Part shown: positions 35,628 to 44,465 of the stretch, in pieces | How the letters are laid out: each line of letters begins with the position of its first letter | Numbering within the stretch: position 1 is the stretch's first letter | Source: Thermoanaerobaculia bacterium | Lineage (GTDB): Bacteria > Acidobacteriota > Thermoanaerobaculia > Multivoradales > JAHEKO01 | DNA length: 64,000 bases | Assembly: GCA_945787635.1 (NCBI GenBank) | Contig: CALZIK010000193.1 | Location: 24,875-88,874 of the forward strand | Reading direction: 5' to 3' | Translations under genes and position numbers: made by a program | Notes under the pieces: model-generated | The model's database searches: none | What the model saw: only the letters and a program-made list of their open reading frames with translations | What the model was told of the DNA's origin: nothing

Positions 35628-37990
35628 GCTTCCGGTCGCTCGGCCGGATCTGAGACCGCGATCGGAGCGGCCAGGATCTCGTCTGGAATCCCGAAACTTT
35701 CGACCAGTGACTCGGCCTCGGGGCGCAGCTCGGCCGAGACACGCAACACCAGGTTCCGAACCGCCCGCGCCTTGGAGCTTTCGAAGTAGCCACTGCGCAG
35801 AAACCAGCCGCTTCGGTGCTCCAGCCGCCACAGGCAGAACAAACTCGCCAGCCGATCGAGGATGTGGCCGAGCTCCTCGCCGCGCTGCTCGACGGCCTGC
35901 ATCAGGATGCTCTCGGCAACCACGCGCTCAATATGCGCTTCCGCGAGCTTCAGGGCGTGATCCTGGCAGTTGTTGAACGCCTCGAAGGTGCCCATGCCGC
36001 CCTCGATCCGCCGCCGTAGCCGGTCAGCCAGCGAAGCCAGCAAACGGTCTTCGCGATAGCGAAAGGCCGAGCTCAGAAAGTCCCCGTTCTGGAGATGCTC
36101 GTCCTCGGTGTTGCGCGTGACCACCGGATTCAGCTCGGCCACCGCGGTCGCGGCCCTGGACGCCACGAGCTTGATCAGGCCCGCGACTCGGAGGTCCGCG
36201 AACTGGTGACGGTACTCGGTCAGGCGGGCCTTGGCGACGAGCAGCATCAAGACCGTGTTGTCGCCCTCGAAGGTCGTGAACACATCGGTGTCGTCCCGGA
36301 GCCGACAGATCCGGTTGACGGCAAGGTACCCCTGCCCGCCGCACGCTTCCCGACACACCTGCTGCGCCTCGACGTTGAAGGCCGAGGCGTAGGCCTTGAG
36401 TCCCGCGGCGAAGGTCTCCACCTTGCGGGCGTCTCTTTCCGGATCCAGAAACCGCTCGACCAGCCGCTTGTGGGCGAAGTCGATCGCATACACCGTGGCC
36501 AGGCGCGGCATGAGCTTCTTCTGATGAGCCTTGTAGTCGAGAAGCGGGGTCTCGGCTCGGCCCGGCGGCCCGAACTGCCGGCGCCGGGCCGCGTAGCGCA
36601 CCGCGATGGCCAGAGAGGTCTTGGCGGCGGCCACCGAGGCGCCCGCGACGCTGATCCGCCCGCCCACCAAGGTACCCAACATGGTGAAGAAGCGCTTCGA
36701 CGAGCTCACGATCTCGCTCGAGTACTCGCCCTCCGGGCTCACCGAAGCGAAGCGGTCGAGGAGGTTCTCGCGCGGTATGCGTACTTCTTCGAATGTGATC
36801 CGTCCGTTGTCGACGCCGTTGAGCCCTTCCTTGAGCCCGCAGTCCTCGATCCGGATGCCCGGCAGCGGCGACCCCAGCTGGTCTCTGATCGGCACCAGAA
36901 ACGCATGCACACCGAAGGTGTCCTCGCCGATCTCGAGCTGCGCGAAGACGGTGGCCATGCGCCCGTCCACGGCGGCGTTCCCGATCCAGTCCTTGCGATC
37001 GTGTGGCTCGGGCGTCGTGATCACGAACTCCTCGGACTCGGATTGATAGCGGGCGACGGTGGCGAGCTCCTGGACGTTCGAGCCGTGCCCGGTCTCCGAC
37101 ATCGCGAAGCAGCCCGGCAGCTCCATGGTGCCGATCTCGGGCAGATAGGCCCGGTGATGCCGTTCGGTGCCGAGCTGGAGAACACTGCCTCCGAAGAGGC
37201 CGAACTGGACGCCGAACTTGACCAGCAGGCTCGAATCGTGGTGCGCCAGGGTTTCGAACACCGCGATGAACGCTCCCAGATCCCCGGCGCCGCCGACGGC
37301 GGTCGGAAAGCTCAACGCGCCCAGCCCCTCCTCGGCGAGCCGCCGGCACCACTTGGTGACCTTCTTGCGATAGCTCGTCCGGTCCAGCTCGAGCTCGTAG
37401 CCGAACTCCGGGCGGCTCAAAAGAGCCCGCACCCGCGCACGAACTTCACCGTAAGGACGGTCCAAGAGCTCTTGAAGCGCCTGCGGCGCAAAGGTCGCCT
37501 CCCTCTGAGGTTGCGCGGCGGCGGCCGGTCGCGCGGCGCTCAGAAGCTCTCGCGACGCTTCGGACCCCGCCACACTCAAGGCGGCCTCGAGCTTGGCAAG
37601 CGCCGCCTCCACCGCCGGATCCGCTGATTGCGCTTCGCCGCCCGACTCGGCCGAGCCCAGCACAGCCAGCCGACAACCGAGCTCTGCCAGAGACTCTCTG
37701 GCGTCGCCCCCGAGCGCGGGGGCGATCGTGCGAATCGTGCGCAGAATCGCGCCGAGCTCCCGTGGCGACGGCGGGTCGTGTGGATTGAGCCAACCCGCCA
37801 ACCGACGCCGGCACTCCGGGTCGAGCCCGCCCTGCGCCGCGACCTGGCCTGCCACGGCCGCGATCTCGTCGGCGCTCAGCTCGCCGTCCGCCCAGGCAAC
37901 ATAGATGAGCGGCAAGAAAGGCAGGAGGGGCCGGTCGCGAGCCAGCTGCTCGATCGAGGTCGTCCGCACCGAGTCTTCCGTGCGACTCAA
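35624..37990 (-). CDS. Acyl-CoA oxidase-like dehydrogenase with N-terminal TerB-like domain
   Basis: The 788-residue protein fuses two parts. Residues about 15-95 contain LIYVAWADGELSADEI and helical repeats typical of TerB-like (tellurite resistance) domains. From about 190 it is an acyl-CoA dehydrogenase/oxidase: ETGHGSNVQEL in the FAD region, and a late CGGQGYLAVNRI then TFEGDN, where acyl-CoA oxidases carry the catalytic glutamate. The likely reaction is FAD-dependent alpha,beta-desaturation of acyl-CoA. The start is TTG 37990, overlapping the cupin stop, with AGGAG five bases before. No electron-transfer flavoprotein gene is nearby, which fits oxidase-like electron transfer to oxygen but does not prove it. 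Confidence 0.88.
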   Translation of the reverse strand: MSRTEDSVRTTSIEQLARDRPLLPFLPLIYVAWADGELSADEIAAVAGQVAAQGGLDPECRRRLAGWLNPHDPPSPRELGAILRTIRTIAPALGGDARESLAELGCRLAVLGSAESGGEAQSADPAVEAALAKLEAALSVAGSEASRELLSAARPAAAAQPQREATFAPQALQELLDRPYGEVRARVRALLSRPEFGYELELDRTSYRKKVTKWCRRLAEEGLGALSFPTAVGGAGDLGAFIAVFETLAHHDSSLLVKFGVQFGLFGGSVLQLGTERHHRAYLPEIGTMELPGCFAMSETGHGSNVQELATVARYQSESEEFVITTPEPHDRKDWIGNAAVDGRMATVFAQLEIGEDTFGVHAFLVPIRDQLGSPLPGIRIEDCGLKEGLNGVDNGRITFEEVRIPRENLLDRFASVSPEGEYSSEIVSSSKRFFTMLGTLVGGRISVAGASVAAAKTSLAIAVRYAARRRQFGPPGRAETPLLDYKAHQKKLMPRLATVYAIDFAHKRLVERFLDPERDARKVETFAAGLKAYASAFNVEAQQVCREACGGQGYLAVNRICRLRDDTDVFTTFEGDNTVLMLLVAKARLTEYRHQFADLRVAGLIKLVASRAATAVAELNPVVTRNTEDEHLQNGDFLSSAFRYREDRLLASLADRLRRRIEGGMGTFEAFNNCQDHALKLAEAHIERVVAESILMQAVEQRGEELGHILDRLASLFCLWRLEHRSGWFLRSGYFESSKARAVRNLVLRVSAELRPEAESLVESFGIPDEILAAPIAVSDPAERPEA

Positions 37991-38361
37991 GGGGTCTCCT
38001 TCTCGGGCGGTCCATCCGGCGCCGGCGGCGGGCATACGCCGAAGTAGAGGAGCACGAGGTCGCTCTCGGAATCGTTGTAAATCTCGTGTGTCTCGCCGGG
38101 CTCGATCACCCAGCATTCGTCGGCGAGTAACTCACTCTCGGTGTCGTCGACTCGAATCACGCCGCGACCGGAGCGCACAAAGAACACTTCCCACATGTCA
38201 TCGTGCCGGTGTCCCGGGGCGCGGTCTCCGGGGCGGAACACTGCTTGCGAGAAGTTCATCAGCGCCGGTAGCTCACCCGGACCCACGAGCACTTTCTTGA
38301 GGATCGTCGGCTGGTGCGTGACCGGCAGGTTGTCACGCTCGGATAGCACTCGATGAATCAT
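37987..38361 (-). CDS. Small cupin-domain protein
   Basis: This 124-residue single-cupin protein has the first metal motif PGHRHDDMWEVFFV, with His and Glu ligands, and the second as GETHEIYN. It belongs to the cupin_2 class that includes metal-dependent isomerases, dioxygenases and sugar-binding regulators; the substrate cannot be told. Its stop codon overlaps the TTG start of the ACOX-like gene, and it follows the metallopeptidase/TPR gene by 44 bases, so it is the second gene of a four-gene leftward unit. Confidence 0.85.
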   Translation of the reverse strand: MIHRVLSERDNLPVTHQPTILKKVLVGPGELPALMNFSQAVFRPGDRAPGHRHDDMWEVFFVRSGRGVIRVDDTESELLADECWVIEPGETHEIYNDSESDLVLLYFGVCPPPAPDGPPEKETP

Positions 38362-38405
38362 ACCCAGAGGCGCTGCTGCGCAAAGAGTCGCGTCAACGGT
38401 GGCCC

Positions 38406-40115
38406 CTATCTCCGAACCCCACCGGTGGGCCGACGTTCGCGATCCGCCTGCCGCGCCAGGACCTCGAGCTGCGCTTCCATCTGCAACCGTACCTCGGCGT
38501 CGCCGGTGTAGGTGATCGCCTGATCGAAATACGACAACCCGTCATCCCAGCGACCCTCGGCGAGCGCTTCCCTGGCCGCGATCAGAAGCTCGGCCCGACG
38601 CACTTCGTCTCTCACCCTTGCTTGGCTCTCTCGATCCGCGAGCAACCGGAAGGAACCGTCGACGAGCCGGTTGGCGCGATCGATGGCCCCGAGCTTGAGA
38701 TGCAGCCGAATCAGCGTGTGAACGACATCCGCGCGGGTGGGCAGAAGCTCGCGGGCGCGCTCTCCGAAGCCGAGCCCGTCCTCGGCCTCGAGCCCGTCGA
38801 AAAGGTGCACCAGTGCGAGCATCGCGTACGTCTCGGCGAAGGACGGATCAAGAGCCATGGCCGCCAGAAACGAGGTCTTCGCCTCGATCGCCAGTCGCTG
38901 CGAAGCCTCCCGCTCCAGCATTCGATTCGCTTCGATCCTCCGCAGCAGGTGCCGGCCGTGACGCAGAAAGGTCCCGGCGGATCGTGGACCCGCGGCGAAA
39001 GCGTCGGCGTAGAGCACCGACGCTTCCTCGGCTCTCGCCTGGTCGTCCCGCAAGCCGGCGAGGCCCGCGATCGCCTCGGCGTTGGTGGGATCGTATGCGA
39101 AAGCCAGATTGAAGAGCTCCTCGGCGTGGCGCCCGTTGCCGAGCCGAGCCGCCAGCTCGCCCAGGGCCGTCAAGATCGAGTCCGGCGGTGACGCGCCCCG
39201 CTCGATCTCGACCTCACCCAACTCGGCGAGCGCCAGGCTCGCCGCCGGCATGATCTCGGCGGCGACGTGCCTTCTGAGCGCCCCCTCGAGCTCGCGAACC
39301 GACAGATTCGAGGCGTTGAGCAGAGCGTCCGCGGAGTCGGCGCCCACGGTCACCTCTTCCAGATACGAGGCGAGAACCCCCAAGCCCCCCGGCGTCGACA
39401 TCAAGTAGTGAGCCAGTCCCCACGACACCGCGTAGAACTGACCGGCGTTTCGGAGCGAGTGGGTCGGCGTTTCGGCGTTCTCGCGCAGCACATCGAGGAC
39501 CGAGAGCTCACGGTTCCGGCGCCACCAACTCATGTGGCGCTCCACCGGTCGCCCGACCACCGCATAGTCCGCCTCGACACTGAAGGTGCTGTAGTACTCC
39601 GCCAGCCCTTCGTTCAGCCAGCGGGGCACGCGGGGCAGGTTTTGGTTGAGGATGTGGTGAACATACTCGTGAATGATGATCCCCAGGCCGCCGCTCAGCC
39701 GCGGATCGAGGTTGAGGGTGATGAAGTTTCCGTCCCGGTGGCCGAGAAACTGTCCCAGGATCTTGGTCTTGGCCGTGTCGGTTGCCGTCTTGAAGGGGCC
39801 GTAGGCGTCCGCGTCCCGGAAGCCGATGATCCGTGTCGGAATCGGGAAGCTCGCGTCGATTCCCGGCGCCAACTGCTCGAAGGCGCGCCGGAACAGCTCG
39901 AGATCGAGCAGAATCTCGGCGCTCAGCTCGGCGTCGCCGTTGCCGAGCATCTGAAAGGATGTCGATTCGAAGAACTCCCATCCTTCCGGATCCAGGTCCG
40001 CGGCCAAGGCCGCGGGCACCGGACCGAGAACCCACGCGCCAGCCAGGAGAATCACCGCAAGCCGCGATCCAACGCCGCCTCGCAGCAGGTCGAGAGAGGG
40101 CGGTGGTGACGACAT
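38406..40115 (-). CDS. Exported gluzincin-type metallopeptidase with TPR tail
   Basis: The 569-residue protein has a signal peptide (LAVILLAGAWVLGPVPAALA) and a zinc site HEYVHH, followed by NEGLAEYYS, which supplies the downstream glutamate ligand of gluzincins (DUF1570-like/M61-related). The second half holds several TPR units (for example NLAFAYDPTNAEAIAGLAGL). A periplasmic or surface peptidase is inferred; the substrate is unknown. I start at ATG 40115, which places the leader correctly. An ATG 18 codons upstream is also open, and neither has a clear ribosome site. It heads the cupin, ACOX-like and protease unit. Confidence 0.83.
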   Translation of the reverse strand: MSSPPPSLDLLRGGVGSRLAVILLAGAWVLGPVPAALAADLDPEGWEFFESTSFQMLGNGDAELSAEILLDLELFRRAFEQLAPGIDASFPIPTRIIGFRDADAYGPFKTATDTAKTKILGQFLGHRDGNFITLNLDPRLSGGLGIIIHEYVHHILNQNLPRVPRWLNEGLAEYYSTFSVEADYAVVGRPVERHMSWWRRNRELSVLDVLRENAETPTHSLRNAGQFYAVSWGLAHYLMSTPGGLGVLASYLEEVTVGADSADALLNASNLSVRELEGALRRHVAAEIMPAASLALAELGEVEIERGASPPDSILTALGELAARLGNGRHAEELFNLAFAYDPTNAEAIAGLAGLRDDQARAEEASVLYADAFAAGPRSAGTFLRHGRHLLRRIEANRMLEREASQRLAIEAKTSFLAAMALDPSFAETYAMLALVHLFDGLEAEDGLGFGERARELLPTRADVVHTLIRLHLKLGAIDRANRLVDGSFRLLADRESQARVRDEVRRAELLIAAREALAEGRWDDGLSYFDQAITYTGDAEVRLQMEAQLEVLARQADRERRPTGGVRR

Positions 40116-40218
40116 CGGCCGAATAAAAGAGCGAGCTCTGGCGCCCGCCGGAGCTTTCCAGCTTAACATTCAACTGCCCGGCGAAAGGCCGGCGCAACCC
40201 CCGGGCGCAACCACCATC

Positions 40219-40515
40219 ATGCCTAGAATCGAAGCCGAGCTTCTCCTGCCCGACCATCTTTGCTCGTTCGAAAAGGTGTCGGATCTCGAAGAGCCACTCG
40301 ACCAGCGGCTGATCGCAGCGGGCGTCGGCGAAGTGACAGGTGGCGGTATCGGCTCGGGCTGGTACCGGTTCGACCTCGAACTGACGAGCTATGAGGCCGC
40401 GGTCGGTTTGCTCGAGGAGTGGGCCGAGGATCTCGGCCTACCGCAGGGCTCCTGCATCCGGAACAAGCGTGACCAGTCGGTGACGATTCTGGTTCCCGAT
40501 TCTTCGGTCAACTGA
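40219..40515 (+). CDS. Small conserved-looking protein of unknown function
   Basis: The 98-residue acidic protein has a ferredoxin-like alternation of strands and helices (an IGSGWYRFDLEL strand, an AAVGLLEEWAEDLGL helix, then SVTILVP). It has no signal peptide, cysteine cluster or known motif. It is divergent from the metallopeptidase gene and its stop overlaps the convergent Ada-like gene by eight bases. I do not recognise a family. Confidence 0.6.
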   Translation: MPRIEAELLLPDHLCSFEKVSDLEEPLDQRLIAAGVGEVTGGGIGSGWYRFDLELTSYEAAVGLLEEWAEDLGLPQGSCIRNKRDQSVTILVPDSSVN

Positions 40516-41374
40516 GGCGCGAGTCGGGCGCCTGCCCGGCCGATTCCCAGGCAATCAGCGCGCGCTTGCGGGCGACACCCCAGCGGTAGTCGCCGATCGC
40601 GCCGGTCTTGCGGATCACCCGATGACAGGGGATCAGATAGGCCACGGGATTCGCTCCGACCACCGATCCCACGGCGCGTGTCGCGCCCGGCCTGCCGGCG
40701 GCCTCCGCGACCGCCTGATACGAGGTCACCGCACCGCGGGGAATCGCTAGCAGCGCCTTCCAGACCGCGAGCTGAAAGTTGGTGCCGGACACCCGCACGA
40801 GAATCTCTCCCGCGTCGCCGGGCGGGTCGAAAACGCGCTCGACCAGGTCTCCCGTGGCCCGATCGTCACGCCGGATCTCGGCTGCCGGCCAGGCGCGTTC
40901 GAGTCTTTCAACCTCGGCGCGCCAGGCGCCGTCGCCCCCTTCCGTGAACGCCAGCCGCGTGATCCCGCGCTCGCTCGCCGCCAGAAACGCCTGGCCGAAC
41001 GGGCTCGGGTGCACGCCGAAGACAAGCTCGAGTCCCTCGCCGCCGCCCTTGTACTCACCCGGGCTCATCGCCTCGAGCTTGACGAAGTGATCGTGCAGCC
41101 GGCCCGGCCCAGACAGACCAACCTCGTAGCTCGTCTCGAGCACGCTCGCCGACCGATCGAGCAGCTCCTTGGCATGCTCGACCGTCAGGCACTCGAGGAA
41201 GCGCTTGGGGCTGACCCCCGCCCAGCGCTTGAAGAGCCGTTGAGTACGGCCGGGGCTCAGACCGACGGCCGCCGCCACATCCGCCAGCTCGGGTTGCTCC
41301 TGGGCACGCTCGGTCAAGAATCCGATCGCGCGCGCGACGCGCGCAAAGTCAGTGGACTGTTGTGTGGTCATCAT
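40508..41374 (-). CDS. Ada-like AraC/methylated-DNA-protein cysteine methyltransferase
   Basis: The 288-residue protein joins an AraC-type helix-turn-helix domain (about 10-110, with LADVAAAVGLSPGRTQRLFKR) to an O6-methylguanine-DNA methyltransferase domain. The acceptor is Cys250 in IPCHRVI, preceded by the DNA-binding TSYQAVAEAAGRPGATRAVG helix and followed by the YRWG turn. It repairs alkylated guanine and may activate repair genes. The N-terminal phosphotriester-repair domain of full Ada, with its four-cysteine zinc site, is absent. It therefore resembles short Ada variants rather than plain Ogt. Confidence 0.93.
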   Translation of the reverse strand: MMTTQQSTDFARVARAIGFLTERAQEQPELADVAAAVGLSPGRTQRLFKRWAGVSPKRFLECLTVEHAKELLDRSASVLETSYEVGLSGPGRLHDHFVKLEAMSPGEYKGGGEGLELVFGVHPSPFGQAFLAASERGITRLAFTEGGDGAWRAEVERLERAWPAAEIRRDDRATGDLVERVFDPPGDAGEILVRVSGTNFQLAVWKALLAIPRGAVTSYQAVAEAAGRPGATRAVGSVVGANPVAYLIPCHRVIRKTGAIGDYRWGVARKRALIAWESAGQAPDSRLS

Positions 41375-41431
41375 GCCCAGAACCCTAGCGCCCGCCGCTC
41401 GATCCGACCACCCGAATCTTGCCCCTTGCGA

Positions 41432-42184
41432 TCACCGCAGACCTGCCAGCAGCGCGACCCCCGAAAGCGCGACGACGGCGCAAAGAAACCATCGCACGAA
41501 CTCGGCCCCTCGCTCGGTCGCAAGCCGGGTCGCCCACCACGCTCCCGCCATGTTGCCGACGCCGAGGATCAACCCGGGCAACCACGACACCTGATCGTGG
41601 CGGATGAAGACGATCAGCGCGAAAACCGTAAAGCAGAGAACGATCAACACCTTGATGGCGTTGGCACGAACGAGATCGTATCCGGCTCCCAGGACCAGAC
41701 AGACGAGCAGGAACACTCCCACTCCGGCCTGGATGAAGCCGCCGTAAACGCCGACAAAGAACAGGCCGACCCACACCGCCCAGCCAGGGTCGGCCCGCTC
41801 CACGTGCCGCCCCACCAGCCAACGCTGCGGCCGAAACGCGATCACCGGCAGCAGAAGGAGAAACAGTGCACCGATGACCCGGCGCATGAGCTCTTCGTCC
41901 AGATCCACGGCCAGGCGCGCACCCAGGACCGCCCCGATAACGGCGGGAATGGCCAACCAGCCGCTCTTGCGAATCTCGAGCACGCCGAAGTCCCGAAAGC
42001 GCGAGACCGCGACCACGTTCTGCATCAGGATCGCCAGACGATTGGTGCCGTTGGCCACCGTCGGCGGAAGGCCGAGGAAAATCAGAGCGGGGAGCGTGAC
42101 CAGGGAGCCGCTGCCGGCCAACGTGTTGACGAAGCCGGCGATGAACCCGGCGGCGAGCAGCAGTGGGTAGGCATAGGTCGGCAT
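41432..42184 (-). CDS. TauE/SafE-family sulfite or anion exporter
   Basis: This 250-residue membrane protein has eight hydrophobic segments in two repeated halves. The family motif GFVNTLAGSGS is in the first half and GVYGGFIQAGVG in the second. Members export sulfite, sulfoacetate or related organic anions; the substrate is open. ATG 42184 is taken as the start; a GTG five codons upstream is possible. It stands alone, divergent from the EamA-like gene. Confidence 0.9.
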   Translation of the reverse strand: MPTYAYPLLLAAGFIAGFVNTLAGSGSLVTLPALIFLGLPPTVANGTNRLAILMQNVVAVSRFRDFGVLEIRKSGWLAIPAVIGAVLGARLAVDLDEELMRRVIGALFLLLLPVIAFRPQRWLVGRHVERADPGWAVWVGLFFVGVYGGFIQAGVGVFLLVCLVLGAGYDLVRANAIKVLIVLCFTVFALIVFIRHDQVSWLPGLILGVGNMAGAWWATRLATERGAEFVRWFLCAVVALSGVALLAGLR

Positions 42185-42294
42185 CGCTTCGATCTGCACG
42201 GGTGCTACGCTTCGCTCCTTCGCGAAGTCTACCTTCGGTGAACCGGCCTGTAGCCGGCACCCAACGACGACCAGACAACAGAGGAGCTCGAACG

Positions 42295-42849
42295 ATGGCC
42301 AGTGGAGCAGCAGGAACCGGATCGGCGTGGCTGATCTTCGCCTTGATGACGGTTGCGACCTGGGGTCTCTACGGCCTCTTCTTGCACCAGGGCCAGACCT
42401 CGATGGCCGATCCCGAGATGGGCCGCTACAAGGCGTTTCTCTTCGTCGGTGTCGCTTACTTCATCACCGCTGTGGTCGGACCGCTCGTGATCCTGGGTAG
42501 CAGCGGAGCCAATTGGAACTTCCCGGTCGGCGGCATGACCTGGTCGCTTCTGGCCGGCCTGGTCGGCGCGGCCGGCGCATTCTGCGTGCTTCTAGCCTTC
42601 GGAGCAGGCGGCCGGCCGGCGGTCGTCATGTCGATTATCTTCGCGGGCGCACCGGTGGTGAACGCGATCGTCGCTCTGCTCTGGCATCCGCCGGCCGGGG
42701 GCTTTGGCGCCCTTCGTTGGCAGTTTCTGACCGGCATCCTGCTTGCGGCGCTCGGCGGCTTCATGGTCACGAAGTACAAGCCCGCGCCCGGCCCGGGGTC
42801 CCATGCCCAGCCGGGGTCGCCTGCGGCGACCGTCACCAAGGCCCACTGA
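42295..42849 (+). CDS. EamA-like five-span membrane protein
   Basis: The 184-residue protein has about five hydrophobic spans and looks like one half of a DMT/EamA transporter. The last spans read PVVNAIVALLWHP and FLTGILLAALGGFMVTKYKP, typical of EamA ends. GAGGAG lies eight bases before ATG 42295. A single-repeat EamA protein would have to dimerise to form a transporter. The cargo is unknown. Confidence 0.75.
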   Translation: MASGAAGTGSAWLIFALMTVATWGLYGLFLHQGQTSMADPEMGRYKAFLFVGVAYFITAVVGPLVILGSSGANWNFPVGGMTWSLLAGLVGAAGAFCVLLAFGAGGRPAVVMSIIFAGAPVVNAIVALLWHPPAGGFGALRWQFLTGILLAALGGFMVTKYKPAPGPGSHAQPGSPAATVTKAH

Positions 42850-42872
42850 GGCGATCGCTTGGCGGACCGTCT

Positions 42873-43283
42873 CTATTCGAGCAGGAGCCCCACAAGCGCC
42901 CGCTCGCGGGAACGATTGTCGAAATTGAAGACCGCGATCTGCTGCCACGTGCCGAGCACCAGCGCTCCGGAGCGAATCGGAACCGTCAGGGAGGTTCCGA
43001 TCAGCGCCGAGCGCAGATGCGAGAAGCCGTTGCCATCGTGCCAGCGCTCGTTGTGCCGATAGCGGCCTTCTACCGGGGCAATCTTCTCGAGCGCCCGCTC
43101 GAGATCCGCGAGCGCGCCCGGCTCGTATTCGATCGTCGTGATGCCGCCGGTCGAGCCGACGACCTGAAGGCTCAAGATTCCTACGTCGGCCTCGGCTTCG
43201 GCAACCCACCCGGCCGCCAAGGAGGTGACGTCGGCGTGCCCAAAAGCCGCCTCGAGCCGAAAGGTCGCTTCGAATTCCTTCAC
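42873..43283 (-). CDS. yjbQ: YjbQ/UPF0047 protein
   Basis: The 136-residue protein shows the family core HNERWHDGNGFSHLR, then ALIGTSLTVPI and GTWQQIAVFNFD, which build a trimeric barrel with a His-rich pocket. The E. coli homologue has weak thiamine-phosphate synthase activity; the physiological role is not settled. The GTG start overlaps the stop of the alcohol dehydrogenase gene by four bases and gives the normal family length. A TTG further upstream would make it too long. Confidence 0.9.
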   Translation of the reverse strand: MKEFEATFRLEAAFGHADVTSLAAGWVAEAEADVGILSLQVVGSTGGITTIEYEPGALADLERALEKIAPVEGRYRHNERWHDGNGFSHLRSALIGTSLTVPIRSGALVLGTWQQIAVFNFDNRSRERALVGLLLE

Positions 43284-44308
43284 GGCACCAGCAGCACCTT
43301 GACGCAACCGTCCTCGCGCCGGTCAAAACGGCGGTAGGCCTCCCGAGCGTTGTCGAGAACCTCGCGGTCGGTGACGATGCGGGTCAGGTCGTCGGCCGCG
43401 CCACCCGCCAACTCCAGAGCTTCTTCCAGGTAGGCGCGCACGGAGCAGCGCCCGGCGCGGTAGGTGAGGTTCTTGTCATACGCCTCGCCTGGCGAGAAGG
43501 CGAAACGGGCCTCGGTGTGCACTCCGGCCGCGGCGATCGTGCCGCCGGGGCGAACCAGGTCCACGGCCAGGCGGGTGGCTTCGGGCGAACCGACCATCTC
43601 GAGCACGCAGTCGAGACCGCTTCCCACAAGCTCCTCGCGAGCTTCTTCGATCCCCAGTGCACGAGCCCCCAGCTCGTCGGCCAGCCGGCGGCGCTCGGCC
43701 ACCGGATCGACCGCAAAGACGCGCTGCGCTCCGCGATGAAGCGAGGCCGAGACCGCCATCAACCCCACCGGACCGCAGCCCAGGACCGCAGCCGTCGAGC
43801 CCGGAACGACCCCAGCCAGGTCGGCCGCGAAGAGGCCGGTCGCGAGAATGTCGCCGGCAAACAGAGCAGCTTCGACCGGAGTGTCCTCAGGAACCTTGCC
43901 GAGCGTGGCGTCGGCCAGGGGCACGCGCACGAAGGCCGCCTGCCCCCCGTGGAGGCCGCGTCCGTTCTCGATCCATCCGAAAAGCTGACCCCGTACGCAA
44001 CGTGCCGTCAGCCCGATCCGGCAGGAGGAGCACTCTCCGCAATTGGTGCTGAAGGGAGCGACCACCCGGTCGCCCACCCTCCAGGAGCGGACTTCGCGGC
44101 CGATCTCCACCACCGAGCCGACGAACTCGTGTCCCATGACCGTCCCCGCCTCGATACCCACCTCCCGGCCGCGGTACGGGTGGAGGTCGGATCCGCATAT
44201 GGCGGACAGCTCGACTTCCACAATGACGTCCCCCGGCGCCTCGAGCTCGGGATCGGCAACGTCCTCGACCCGGACGTCGAACGGCGCCCGAAACACCACG
44301 GCCCTCAC
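43280..44308 (-). CDS. Zinc-dependent medium-chain alcohol/sugar dehydrogenase
   Basis: The 342-residue protein is an MDR enzyme. The catalytic zinc ligands are Cys38 (ICGSD) and His60-Glu61 (GHEF), and the structural zinc site is Cys90, Cys93, Cys96 and Cys104. The nucleotide-binding turn is VLGCGPVGLMA near residue 175. Close relatives oxidise alcohols, sorbitol, threonine or formaldehyde conjugates; substrate is open. The start is GTG. It is coupled to yjbQ and divergent from the long rightward cluster starting at 44466. Confidence 0.9.
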   Translation of the reverse strand: MRAVVFRAPFDVRVEDVADPELEAPGDVIVEVELSAICGSDLHPYRGREVGIEAGTVMGHEFVGSVVEIGREVRSWRVGDRVVAPFSTNCGECSSCRIGLTARCVRGQLFGWIENGRGLHGGQAAFVRVPLADATLGKVPEDTPVEAALFAGDILATGLFAADLAGVVPGSTAAVLGCGPVGLMAVSASLHRGAQRVFAVDPVAERRRLADELGARALGIEEAREELVGSGLDCVLEMVGSPEATRLAVDLVRPGGTIAAAGVHTEARFAFSPGEAYDKNLTYRAGRCSVRAYLEEALELAGGAADDLTRIVTDREVLDNAREAYRRFDRREDGCVKVLLVP

Positions 44309-44465
44309 GATTCGAACCTCAGGTCGCCCACCTCACTGGCCGATTATCGCGCAGGCACAGCACTCTCGGCGCGCGCGCGCCGCGATCGGTTTCGATAACA
44401 TGGCTGCTCGCGACGGCATGCGGCCTGCACCCGTCGTGCTCAATCTGAAGCGAGGGAATCCCGAT

